Assembly (NCBI GenBank): GCA_963921935.1 | Contig: OY998181.1 | Coordinates: 140,515,423-140,579,422, forward strand | From: Galeruca laticollis | Lineage: Eukaryota; Arthropoda; Insecta; Coleoptera; Chrysomelidae | Reading direction: 5' to 3' | DNA: 64,000 nt | In this document: positions 1 to 10,556 of the stretch, one piece after another | Layout: the number at the start of each line of letters is the position of its first letter | How positions within the stretch are numbered: position 1 is the first letter of the stretch | The notes under the pieces: model-generated | What the model was told of the DNA's origin: nothing | What the model saw: the letters and a program-made list of their open reading frames with translations, nothing else | Databases searched by the model: none | Position numbers and translations under genes: made by a program

Positions 1-1285
1 CATGTTCTGAATCTACAAAACTTGGTGGGCAATACTTATTGTTTGACAAATCTTTATGAGACATTGAAAAATTGTGCAAGCATATTGTTGCTTTAATAAT
101 ATTTTCTGTTGTCTCCAAACTTGCGATAATAGGTTTGCGAAATATTCTTCAACGTGATGCTAGAATTCCAAAACAATTTTCAATAACACGTCTTCCTCTG
201 CTTAATCTATAAAAAATTAATTTCTTCTACTCTCTCAAAACAAGAATGTAACTTCTAATAAAATATGTATATATTCACCTATAGTTATAAATCCTTTTTT
301 CTTTAGATAAGTTTCTACCATTAGATTATGACGCAATGGAAATGCCTCATCACCAACAATATGAAATGGTATATTATCCCCTGCAAATTCTATGGGTCTA
401 GCTATAGGTACATCTAATGCATTATTAAAAAGTAACTGGCCAAATTTAGAATTACGCAGAATACCACCATCACTTTGTTTTCGTTTAGCACCAATATCCA
501 CAACGGTAAATTTATAGTCTGCATCGCAAAGTGCTAGTAAAACAAGACTATGACTATTTTTATAGTTATAAAATTCAGAGCCAGCTCGTGGTGGAGCCTA
601 AAAAGACATAATAATTGTAGACATCTGCTACACATAAATAACAATTAAACTTACTTGAATAAGCACATGTTTGCCATCAATAGCACCTATGCAATTAGGA
701 AGTTGCCAGTTTGTTTTAAAGCCTGCTGCAATATTCAGCCAATCATTTGTATCAGGTTTACGCAGATAAATATTATTCAAAACATTCCAGATTGCTTCAC
801 AAGTTCCATTTGTTATTTTACTGTTGTTTTTCCCAGTCTATATGCATAAGATATGGAAACCATACTATCCCCTGATGCTAAGTACCTGTTAAATTTTGAA
901 ATATTTATCCTAAATGTAAACTAGAACTTGAGACAACTACTTACCTTAAGGTACAGGACAATTTTTCTGCTGGAGATATGGGTTCTCTTGAATGAAACCT
1001 TTTTGTAATCCGAAAACTCATTGCTTCCAATAACTTATCGAAGAGTTCGGGGCTCATACGAAAGTAATTGAAATATTTTTCAGAATCGTTAAATCTCATC
1101 TCTTGAACGAGATTGTTGAAATCACCTTGTTTTTTCCTGTTTAAAAATATGTCTCGAACCCACATTTTTCGTTTGCGGTATTTTCGTTTAACCTTTTTAG
1201 AATTTTTTTTATTTATTAAATACATTATTTGCAAATAACGTAAATAATATCTATAATGCTCTGTATAATCTATTTTCACTTCCAT
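1..1285 (-). pseudogene. PIF-Harbinger transposase (HARBI1-like), runs off left edge
   Basis: Nuclease (DDE_Tnp_4 family) that would cut and join a Harbinger transposon. Start chosen at 1285. Exon 1 is 1285-945, exon 2 about 885-655, exon 3 from 598 leftward; both introns are short and use GT-AG sites. Recognisable pieces in order are the basic N-terminal segment, the first catalytic region NCIGAIDGKH (about 660-690), DIGAKRKQSDGG (near 480-500), DEAFPLRHNLM (about 320-355), and the C-terminal YRLSRGRRVIENCFGIL and CLHNF blocks (80-210). A TGA at 149-151 replaces the expected Trp after ILASR, and the reading is disturbed around 230-290, so the copy is dead. The C-terminus lies beyond base 1. 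Family call is firm; exact splice sites are inferred. Confidence 0.88.
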
Positions 1286-1567
1286 ATTTTTTGTTTTTAA
1301 AATTAGAAAAATACCGCAAACATAAACCTAACCATTAAAATTGAAAAGACATTTAAGTTAGGTGTCATAACAAAATTATAATCATAAAACAAACAAAAAT
1401 GGTGTTCCGTGGTCATATTTAGCGATATTCGCAAAAAAGTTGAAATTAATTGAACTTTCAACGAAAATTCGCGTCGCCATTTTGTTTCGCTAAAAAATTG
1501 CGAATTTCGCGTCTCTGAAAACGAGCCTTTAAGCTGTAATGGTACATGCAGCAACCAACAAAAATGT

Positions 1568-1960
1568 ATGCTACTCCACGTTAATGACTTTGAGTTAATG
1601 ACAGTGAGGAAGAATAGGAGGCCTTTTTCAGAAAAAATTACCAATGAAATGGAAAGATTGGCATTGACATTTGGAGAAGTGAATAGACTTTGCTTCAAAT
1701 ATTTTACAGGCAAAACATGCAGCTTAGAAATTCCCTGCAATTACTGCCATAATTCCAAAAATTATGTAGCATATGATTATGTTGTATGTAGCAGATGTTC
1801 ATATCCATTATTGTCTGGATTCACTGATTTTTCAACAGGATGCGGGCACATGTATTGCAAATATTGCAGTGGATTATTGGAAGGGATACTTTATGATGCT
1901 CTGCCTACTTGGAATTGCTTGGTCTGCAAGTCTTCAGGAATCAAGAAAAGTGTTTATTAA
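1568..1960 (+). CDS. Small Cys-rich protein with RING-HC-like finger
   Basis: An intact 130-codon ORF with no stop. The second half has an ordered metal-ligand pattern: CNYC, then CSRC, then GCGHMYCKYC and finally CLVC. From CSRC onward this fits C-x2-C ... C-x-H-x2-C-x2-C ... C-x2-C, the RING-HC spacing, although the gap before the last CxxC is only about 16 residues. RING fingers usually act as E3 ubiquitin ligases; here only the metal-binding pattern is seen. The N-terminal 55 residues match nothing I recognise. It lies between the Harbinger gene and the left end of the outer hAT. A GTGAGT follows the stop closely, so it could be an exon of a larger gene. It could equally be a transposon accessory ORF. 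Confidence 0.5.
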   Translation: MLLHVNDFELMTVRKNRRPFSEKITNEMERLALTFGEVNRLCFKYFTGKTCSLEIPCNYCHNSKNYVAYDYVVCSRCSYPLLSGFTDFSTGCGHMYCKYCSGLLEGILYDALPTWNCLVCKSSGIKKSVY

Positions 1961-2259
1961 TTTTGGTGAGTGCTACTTTTGTATTTGTTCAGGGGCGTAG
2001 CTACCGCCGTATCTGCCGTATCAATTATACGGGACCCCCGCGCTACGTAGGCCCCCAACGCGCGTAAGCAAAAATTAATAAAAAAATTTTTTTTCAGAAA
2101 TGACGAAAGTCAAAAAAACAATTATTTTTTCTCCGCGTAAAGTGTGCGTTCAAAAGTTGGCATCGGTCATCGTGGGCTGCGGGATTTCCCCGTTTAAGTT
2201 ATTTACTTCAACAGAGGAATCCCACAATAATCGATGTACTTATGATACGATGATACACG

Positions 2260-2268
2260 GAGAGCAAT
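2260..2268. repeat. Target-site duplication of LINE unit, left copy
   Basis: GAGAGCAAT at 2260-2268 is repeated exactly at 11538-11546. On the minus strand the LINE A-tail (T-run starting at 2269 on the plus strand) directly abuts this copy, as expected for target-primed reverse transcription. Confidence 0.75.
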
Positions 2269-2346
2269 TTTTTTCTTGGCTTTGACACTCGTCATTCGGC
2301 TAGTCACAACAGGAACAAACTATTTATATAAAAAAAATATTCACCT

Positions 2347-4019
2347 CACTCACACCTATCCACACCTAAGAGAAGACAACATTACCTACCTAAAAAAAAT
2401 TACAATAAGGATATACAGGGTCACTCGCTTCTTGTCTAGGGGCCCATCAAGACATTATAATTTATCACAAACAAAACTAGGCCACGGAAAGATAGGAATA
2501 ACTACAATTGGGATAAACAGAGGTGAACAAATCTGGTTCAAACATTCACAAGCATACCTTTGATTCGTATATGAATTTCATCAGAACCTTATATACTTCC
2601 ATTTTGTTTAAAGCTAAAAGATGGCAGATATTGAAGGGTGGGAAAAATCCGATTCTTATTAAATCAGTAATAAGGTTTTGAGTTTCTTGGGAATATATGC
2701 AGTTAAAGAAAATATGATTCAGATCACTTTTGATATGACAGTGTTGATACAGGTCTGTGTCAAGAATTTTTATTTTATATAAGTGTGCCAGATAACATGC
2801 ATGTCCAAAGCGTAGTCTAACAATAGTTGTAATGTATTTACGTGGGCAGGAATAAGAATTGAACCAACAACAATTCGGAATTTCTTGTTCAATTGATGAA
2901 TTTAGATATTTTACAATAATCGTTCCAGGACTTTTCCCATAAACAACTTTGTTTTTGCCTAGAATTAGTAAATACGCCTGGTACAGTGAGTGGATAGATA
3001 GATAAGAGGCCATTTTCTGCAGCATTTTTAGCTAAACAATCTACATGTTCATTATGTTTAAGTCCTATATGTGCTTTGATCCATATCAGCTGTACATGTT
3101 TATTATCTTTTTTTAATTGAAATAACATTTTTTATATATAGAATATATAAAGATTATCTGATAAAGCAGGTATAGTTGGATTACCTATCCACACCTAAGA
3201 GAAGACAACATTACCTACCTAAAAAAAATTACAATAAGGATATACAGGGTCACTCGCTTCTTGTCTAGGGGCCCATCAAGACATTATAATTTATCACAAA
3301 CAAAACTAGGCCACGGAAAGATAGGAATAACTACAATTGGGATAAACAGAGGTGAACAAATCTGGTTCAAACATTCACAAGCATACCTTTGATTCGTATA
3401 TGAATTTCATCAGAACCTTATATACTTCCATTTTGTTTAAAGCTAAAAGATGGCAGATATTGAAGGGTGGGAAAAATCCGATTCTTATTAAATCAGTAAT
3501 AAGGTTTTGAGTTTCTTGGGAATATATGCAGTTAAAGAAAATATGATTCAGATCACTTTTGATATGACAGTGTTGATACAGGTCTGTGTCAAGAATTTTT
3601 ATTTTATATAAGTGTGCCGGATAACATGCATGTCCAAAGCGTAGTCTAACAATAGTTGTAATGTATTTACGTGGGCAGGAATAAGAATTGAACCAACAAC
3701 AATTCGGAATTTCTTGTTCAATTGATGAATTTAGATATTTTACAATAATCGTTCCAGGACTTTTCCCATAAACAACTTTGTTTTTGCCTGGTACAGTGAG
3801 TGGTTAGATAGATAAGGGGCCATTTTCTGCAGCAGTGGATAGATAGATAAGGGGCCATTTTCTGCAGCATTTTTAGCTAAACAATCTACATGTTCATTAT
3901 GTTTAAGTCTTATATGTGCTTTGATCCATATCAGCTGTACATGTTTATTATCTTTTTTTAATTGAAATAACATTTTTTATATATAGAATATATAAAGATT
4001 ATCTGATAAAGCAGGTATA
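2347..4019. repeat. Tandem duplication of LINE 3' region, period about 836 bp
   Basis: Bases from about 2347 to 3182 recur almost unchanged from about 3184 to 4019, covering the end of the RNase H region and the 3' UTR of the minus-strand LINE. The second copy has an extra internal repeat of about 36 bp around 3803-3865. Very few differences separate the copies, so the duplication is recent compared with the decay of the element. Confidence 0.85.
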
Positions 4020-5246
4020 GTTGGATTTTGTATAGCTGTTAAGACAGACAGAGAATCAGCTAATATAATAGCAGAACTTTTTCTGGACGAAGAAAATTTT
4101 TTTAACGATTCATAGATGCCCACAGCTTCAGCGCTGAAAACTGAGAAGTCTGAGGGGAGCTTAAACAATTTTTCGACATTATCACCTGGAATGTAGAACG
4201 CACAACCAGTTCCATATAAACTTTTGGAAGCGTCAGTATATATCTGTATGGAATCAGAATAATTTTCTAATATGGAGTTTAAAATTGTAACACTTACCAT
4301 AGGATTTACATCATACCTAGGTTGAATGACATTAAACATATGAAAAAAGTATTCAAAAAACCTCTAAAGTCATATTTTTTTCTGATCTAATTACACATAG
4401 ATTGTTGTTGTTTCGGAAAGCATCACAGAGAGGCGGTGAATTTTTGCGGATCCAGTAGTTGTTAGTTAAATCAAATTCGTTTAGTTTACATATATTGTGA
4501 TATAAAGATTCGTTGGAAGACATAATTTTTATGAGGAATTTATGGCTAAGATGATTTCTTCTATATTTTAAGGGAGGTTCTAAAGCTTCCACGTGAAGTG
4601 GTTCAATGGGAGTAGACCTCATAGCACCCATACAAATACATAAGGCTTTGTTTTGAAATACGTCAATTTTTTGTAAATTATTTTTACTTGCGGATCCATA
4701 AAGTGTACATCCATAATCTATTATGGATCTAATGTATGATCTATAAAAAAGTAGCGAAGTCGACACATCAGATTCCCACCAAGTTTTAGAAATGGATTTA
4801 AAAAAATTCATACATCTGTTGCATCTATTCAATATATGTTCGATATGGGGTTTCCAGGTTAACTTCCTATCAACTATCATTCCGAAGTATTTTATTGATT
4901 TACAAAAAGGAAACGCTTGTGTATTCAACTGAATCGTATCGATATTCGGGATGTTATGTCTAGAAAAAATGCAAACTGATGATTTCGTGGGAGACACTTC
5001 AAAACCATTTTTAATGAACCATTTATAAGCCGATCCGTATATTTTATCTAACGTCTCTACAGCATCATTATATTTTTTGGCCTCTGAATATAAGCAAAAG
5101 TCATCCGCATACTGAATTATTTTTGGGGTGATATTTTCAACGTAAATACTAAGAAAGTCAGCCGTATACAAATTAAAAAGCAGAGGACTCAATACTGAAC
5201 CCTGAGGTAGTCCTGAAATATTAAAAATGTGGAACGCGAACTTCAA
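2546..5246 (-). pseudogene. LINE ORF2: reverse transcriptase and RNase H, 5'-truncated
   Basis: The C-terminal half of a non-LTR retrotransposon polyprotein. On the minus strand, 5246-4353 carries the RT core (SGLPQGSVLSPLLFNLY, then the YADD catalytic motif), followed by a thumb region ending in GAMRSTPIEPLHVE. The RNase H domain follows at 4339-3977 with YTDASKS, FSAEAVGIYESL and LADSLS. WIKAHIRLKHNEHVD is just downstream at about 3933-3890. A Cys/His block near the C-terminus (HCHIKSDLNHIFFNC) lies in the duplicated part. Presence of RNase H points to the I/Loa-type group rather than Jockey. The endonuclease is absent, frames break between RT and RNase H, and the 3' part is duplicated. It is clearly related to the fuller element at 34994-38704. 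Confidence 0.88.
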
Positions 5247-6639
5247 CTAAAAACATGGAAGAAAAAACTGACTTAGACGCCTTAAGGAAAAACCTCTTGC
5301 TACAAAAAGCCAAAATGATTTTGAACATGAGCGAAAAAGCGATGAGCATAATCCAGGAAAATAAGATGATGAACCTTAAACTGATAGAAAAATCAGCACG
5401 CTCCAAAAAAGAACCTAGTCCATTAGCAAGTGCCATGTCTACTATGGGCCTAAAATACCCAATCACAGTTGACAATGAAAGAGCAAGAGACTACAAGACA
5501 ATGGCGGGTTTAAGGGGGGGCGACCCCCCCCCCAACGGCTTTCAATTTTGTTCAGATTACCTTACAACATTACAATGGACTCAGCCATGAAAAAATAATA
5601 TGCCTAATTATTTTTTAATCGAACACCCCGAACACCCGGCCTAAATTATTTAATAAGTCTTATTGCTATTGCTCTTGGTCTGTTAATGCTGCGGCGAGTG
5701 CGAGCTGCTTCTTACTTTGAACTCCAAACTCCAGATTTCCAAGAGCGGCAGCGGCGTCTTTGCTTTGTCGGCTTCGCTGATGTTCGGCGCTTGGTTTTTA
5801 TCCATTTCTGACTTCGATTTGGTTAGTTAGTTAGAAGACTTGAAGACTGATGCATCTGTGTATTTAGTGGTATTATAATAGTGTGTAATTCAATATGTCG
5901 AATAAGAGAGTTTCAAATAGTATTTTAAATTATTTTAAAAAATCAAGAACGGAGGAGAGAGTAGGAGATGAAAATACAGATGTTTTACCAACCGATGTTG
6001 CAGTTGCTTCTACTTCCACTCAAAACCAAAATACGGATTTGGATTTGATGGAAACTGAACAATTGAAATACGATGTCGGCGCATTATTAGCAAAAAGGAA
6101 ACCATCCCCGATTTCACTAAATATAATTTATTGAAAAATCATTGGGTTCCTGAACCACAATATGAATTTCCTTTTTCAATTCATACCAAACGAGGTCGCG
6201 AAGAACGAAGACGTCCAACAAACGCGCATTTTAAAAAATTTGAATGGCTAGTTTTTTCGGAAGAAAAGAAAGGCCTCTTTTGTAGATACTGTGCTGTTTT
6301 TTCATACGAACAATTAGTTGGAGCATCGCAAAGTTCAATACCACAAAAATTGGTTAGATTTCCTCTAACGAATTTTGCAAAACTTATGGGAAAGGAAGGC
6401 GACCTTATTCGCCACGAAAACGCGAAATACCATACAGAATCAACCCTTAAAGGTAAGAAAAATAGTATTGAAAATTGTACGCCTGTCATTTTAAGTCAAT
6501 TAGATACTGTAATTTCGCCAGTTGCCCATGGCAGCCTTCAAATTTTTCAGAAATTTTTTTTCCTCCTGCCAAACTAGGCAAACAAAATTAATAAGTGGAA
6601 ATTTTTTTGACAGCTATCATATGGTCTTTAGTAAAACAA

Positions 6640-6985
6640 AATGGTTCTTAATAAAACATAAAAAAACAACATGTCCTTTTCACTTTAGTAATAAAGAAGG
6701 CATTTAATCTTTGAATTCAAATATTTATCTTTGCAACACAATTCACTTAGTATTACCAAAATAGAAGGAAAGTAAGGTTTTATAGAAAAGCGACGTCTAT
6801 GGCAGTTTATCAAAGATTCTTAATAAAATAAAAAAACAACAGGTTCCTTTCACTTTAGTAATAAAGAAGGCATTCAGTTTTTGGATTCAAATATTTATCT
6901 TTGCAACACATCTCATTTAGTATTACTAAAATAGAAGGAAAGTAAGTTTTTATAGAAAATCGATGTCTAGCCAACTTTATTTTGG
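6640..6985. repeat. Direct repeat, two units of about 170 bp
   Basis: Inside the hAT intron, a unit containing TTCTTAATAAAA, CACTTTAGTAATAAAGAAGGCATT and ATTTATCTTTGCAACACA occurs at about 6645-6800 and again at about 6817-6975 with roughly 90 percent identity. No coding potential. Confidence 0.8.
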
Positions 6986-7139
6986 CGAAGTAATTTTCAA
7001 AATGAAACATACCAGATTTTTAAAATAAATTTTGGGTGTAAAATTTTCTTACCGAATCCCCCACGTCCTTGAATTAATGTCCGAAAATTTTTCAAGCACT
7101 GGGGAGATTATAAGTGAAAATATCCTTTGTTTGGCTATA

Positions 7140-7586
7140 CAGTGCATCTCAGAAGTAATGTCTAAAACCATTTAAAATTCAGCGGTGTGCTTTTTGGACA
7201 AACGCTAGGACCCGTCGATTTCTATTTTTTAAAGCGCCTCTTTTGATGGTAAATTCATGTATACAGGGTGACTCAAAAATAAGTTAAGACAATCAACTTC
7301 ATTTTTTAAGTGAAGACCTCTATTTTTTATTTCATTTTTGAGTTTTCTTCTGAATTCTAAGTATATTTCATGTACCATGTCATATACCTATAAGTCAACA
7401 GTTATCGAAAAAAATACGATTCAGCATAACTATAAGTAACTTATTTTTGGCTCACCCTGAATACATGAATTTCCCATCAAAAAAGTTTTAAAAAGCACAT
7501 TAAAAAATAAATATCGTCGGATCCGAGTGTTTTTCTAAAAGCACACCGTTGAATTTTAAATGATTTTATACTTCTGGGACGCACTG
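7140..7586. mobile_element. Foldback MITE with mariner-type ends and TA target duplication
   Basis: Begins CAGTGCATCTCAGAAGT at 7140 and ends ACTTCTGGGACGCACTG at 7586, with TA on each side. The two arms are complementary over about 190 bases, for example TTCATGTATACAGGGTGA against TCACCCTGAATACATGAA. The TA duplication and CAGTGC ends suggest mobilisation by a Tc1/mariner transposase. It sits entirely within the hAT intron, so splicing would have removed it. Confidence 0.82.
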
Positions 7587-9980
7587 TATATTTTTAAATT
7601 ACTAATGTCTGATAATTTATACTTTGTTTATATTTCAGCACAAACTTTTTTAAGGGTTTTCGAGAAGCCCGAGTTGGATATTAGGAATAGACTAAGTGAA
7701 GAACGAGTCAAACAAGTACAACAAAATAGGCTAAGGTTAGTGCCTATTTTAAAAACCATAATATTTCATGGTCACCAAAATATACCTTTGAGAGGACACC
7801 GCTATACTGGACCCCTATTTAACAAAGATGGTGATTTTAATTTAGTGGAAAACAATGATGGTTGTTTTAGAGCACTTCTTAGATTTAGGATAGATGCTGG
7901 TGATGTGCAGTTAGAAGAGCATCTTAAAAATACGGGCGCTCGTGCTACATATATTGGAAAAAATACGGCAAATCAATTAATTAATTGTTGTGAGCAAGAA
8001 ATTATATCTAAAATTGTGGGTAATGTTTACGAAGCCGAATTTTACTCAATAATTTTTGACGAAACAACAGATATATCTCACCATTCCCAACTAAGTTTGA
8101 CAGTTAGATTCGTTTATCAAAATGAAATAAAAGAATGCTTTTTAGGATTTGTAGATCTCCATAAATCTTATTATACAACCAAAGCGTCCACTTCTACTAG
8201 CTCTGATGATAACGATAACGCTGAGACCAATTTTGAGCCAAAAATTACTGGGGAAATCTTAGGTAAGTCAGTATTGAAACACATGAAACTGTTAGGGCTT
8301 AATCTAGAAAAATGTGTCGGCATTGGCTGTGACAATTGTTCAGTCAATTTATTCAAAGTTAAAGGGGCTGCACAGGAAATTAAGAAAGAAGTTAAAAACG
8401 CTAGAATTTGCCCGTGCTTTAGTCACAGTTTAAATTTAGTTTTATCGCAGTCAGTAAAAGTAAAATCTGTAAAAAATTGTCTTGGCAGTATCCAAGAAAT
8501 CGTAACTTTTTTTAGCCTTTCTGCTAAGAGAAATTACGTCTTGGAAAAATATTTAAAATGTAAATTAAAAAGTCCATGCCAAACACGTTGGATTGAGAGG
8601 CATGACTCAATTTTACAATTTACTACAGACCTGTTAAACATTGTCAAAGCCTTGAGAGAGATTTCTGAATGGGATGACAATTTGTCTTCCAGTAAAGCAA
8701 ACATTCTGTTAAAAGTAGTTTGTGACTGTGATTTCATTTTTACAGTGTTTTGTCTTTCTGATATTTTTAGCTTAACTTTACCATTAGCTAAATACTTACA
8801 ATCGACATTGATATACATTCGGCCAAATTAAAAGTAAGTGATCTCCTAAATGCCCTTAATAAAAAAAGGACCGACTTGGATTCATATTTTTTATCGATAA
8901 TATTTCCACAAGTTCAACAAATTCTTTTAGATCTTGATGTAGATCTCACAATTCCTCGTCTTTGCGGATGACAAACCCAAAGACAAACATTCTCTGACTC
9001 TGCTACTCTTTCTCCTAACGATTATTGGAAAAGGTCTGTCTATATTCCAATTTTAGATATAATTATTGCAGATTTAAATGATAGATTTGGCGACAACAAT
9101 TTATTACCGTTAAATCTTAACACACTAATTCCCTATTACCTTAATAAAATAAATCACGATTCCCTTAAACAGGTCTTGTCGGATATAATTTTGGAATTTG
9201 GTGGACTACTAGGACATCCTTATCTCATGCAATTGCTCGGGAAAATACAGTTGTATAAACAAAGAATGGTGAATACTAAAAATGCATTAGAAGCTTTGCA
9301 GAAATGTGATAAAAACTATTTCCCACTAGTTCACCATATTTTAAAAATTTAATGTACGTTGACTATTTCTGTAGCAACAGCAGAAAGAAGTTTTTCAAGC
9401 TTAAGGTTAATTAAAAGTTATTTAAGGTCCACCATGACAGAAGATCGCCTAAATGGGTTAGCTTTATTATATGTTCATAGAAATATTGACAGACATTGAA
9501 AGCGTAATTAACCGATTCGCCAATAAAAAAAGAAGATTAGATTTTACAATTTAACTTTTATATGTATATTTTTTTCGTATTTGGAATACGTATTCTTTTA
9601 TATTTTTGTATATACATATTATATGTATGTTATTGTTTTTGTTATTTTTTACAGCTTCCTCTTCCTATATACGAGGTTTAGAATTTCTGTCAGTCTCAAT
9701 GACTGGTGCTACCAAGTCTTTGCTTGAATTAAAAGAAGAGCTTGGTCACATATACAGACAAAAATTCTGAATTCTGGTCTTTGTTTTCATCTTTATTTAG
9801 TTTTTGTGTAATATGTGAGTTGTTTCAGTTATGTTTGTTTTCTTTTGTTCCGTGTTTAGAAGCGTTTTGTCTCCTTTCAATATACCTATAGAAAACTTAA
9901 CAAACGTATTTTCTTTTAATTGTATCTCGATGTTTCTCCTCGCGCCCTCCGAATGACCCATTTTATAAAGTTTTATCTTT

Positions 9981-10556
9981 ATACCGGGTGATGCATCGCC
10001 GAGTGAAACATAGGAAATCCCATGTAAATTTTGAAGTGGCTAAATATTCGCTCCCCAGTACATTTTATAGAAAAATTTTATAATAACTTTTTGAAGAGGC
10101 CGATGTGATAAACTCATATGCCGAGTTTGAATAAAGTCTAATAAGCAAATACTAAGTTATTCAATTAAATGTAATGGCAAAATTACGAAAATGTTCATAG
10201 CTCAGGTAATACAATAAACACCAGCAAATAATTTCTATGACGCTATTGCCAAAAACTTACGTATAAAGTATGTTTCACATTACTTTTTGTTTTGTCAATG
10301 TCAAAATTTAATTTGCTGGTGTTTACTGTATTACCTGAGCTATGAACATTTTCGTAATTTTGTCATTACATTTAATTGAATAACTTAGTATTTGCTTATT
10401 TGACTTTATTCAAACTCGGCACATGAGTTTATCATATCGGCCTCTTCAAAAAGTTATAACATTTTTCAATAAAATGTACTAGGGAGCCAATATTTAGCCA
10501 CTTCAAAATTTTCATGGGATTTCCTAAGTTTCACTCGGCAATGCATCACCCGGTAT
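9981..10556. repeat. Long inverted repeat (foldback element), arms about 247 bp
   Basis: ATACCGGGTGATGCATCGCC at 9981 is matched in inverted form by GGCAATGCATCACCCGGTAT ending at 10556, and complementarity continues inward to about 10229 and 10311, leaving a loop of about 80 bases. The region lies in the 3' noncoding part of the inner hAT and has no ORF. It is probably a nested MITE; an RNA from it would form a long hairpin. Confidence 0.88.

Larger units (their letters stand above)
5895..9554 (+). pseudogene. hAT transposase, TTF-finger / DUF4371 type (ZMYM1-like)
   Basis: Start at the ATG of 5895, downstream of the left hAT end. Exon 1 (5895-6452) holds a short N-terminal region and the TTF-type finger with FCRYCAVF and an H-x4-H-type tail (RHENAKYHTE). 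A GTAAGA donor at 6453 and TTTCAG at 7633-7638 define an intron of about 1.2 kb that rejoins the frame. Exon 2 has LRGHRYTG, the DUF4371 block with IIFDETTDISHHSQLSL, CIGIGCDN-like VGIGCDNCSV, and HSLNLVL, and ends with the hAT dimerisation block SVATAERSFSSLRLIKSYLR (about 9370-9430). It is dead: frameshifts near 6110, near 8800 and near 9500, a TGA at about 8968-8970 where family members have Arg, and a stop near 9350. It would act on its own ends at 5499 and 10679. Confidence 0.9.

Noticed and set aside
1303..1740. 145-codon minus-strand open frame
   Set aside because: Overlaps the RING-like ORF on the other strand and has no domain or composition signal.
2276..2563. Plus-strand open frame over the LINE tail
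   Set aside because: Antisense of the duplicated LINE 3' region; no motif.
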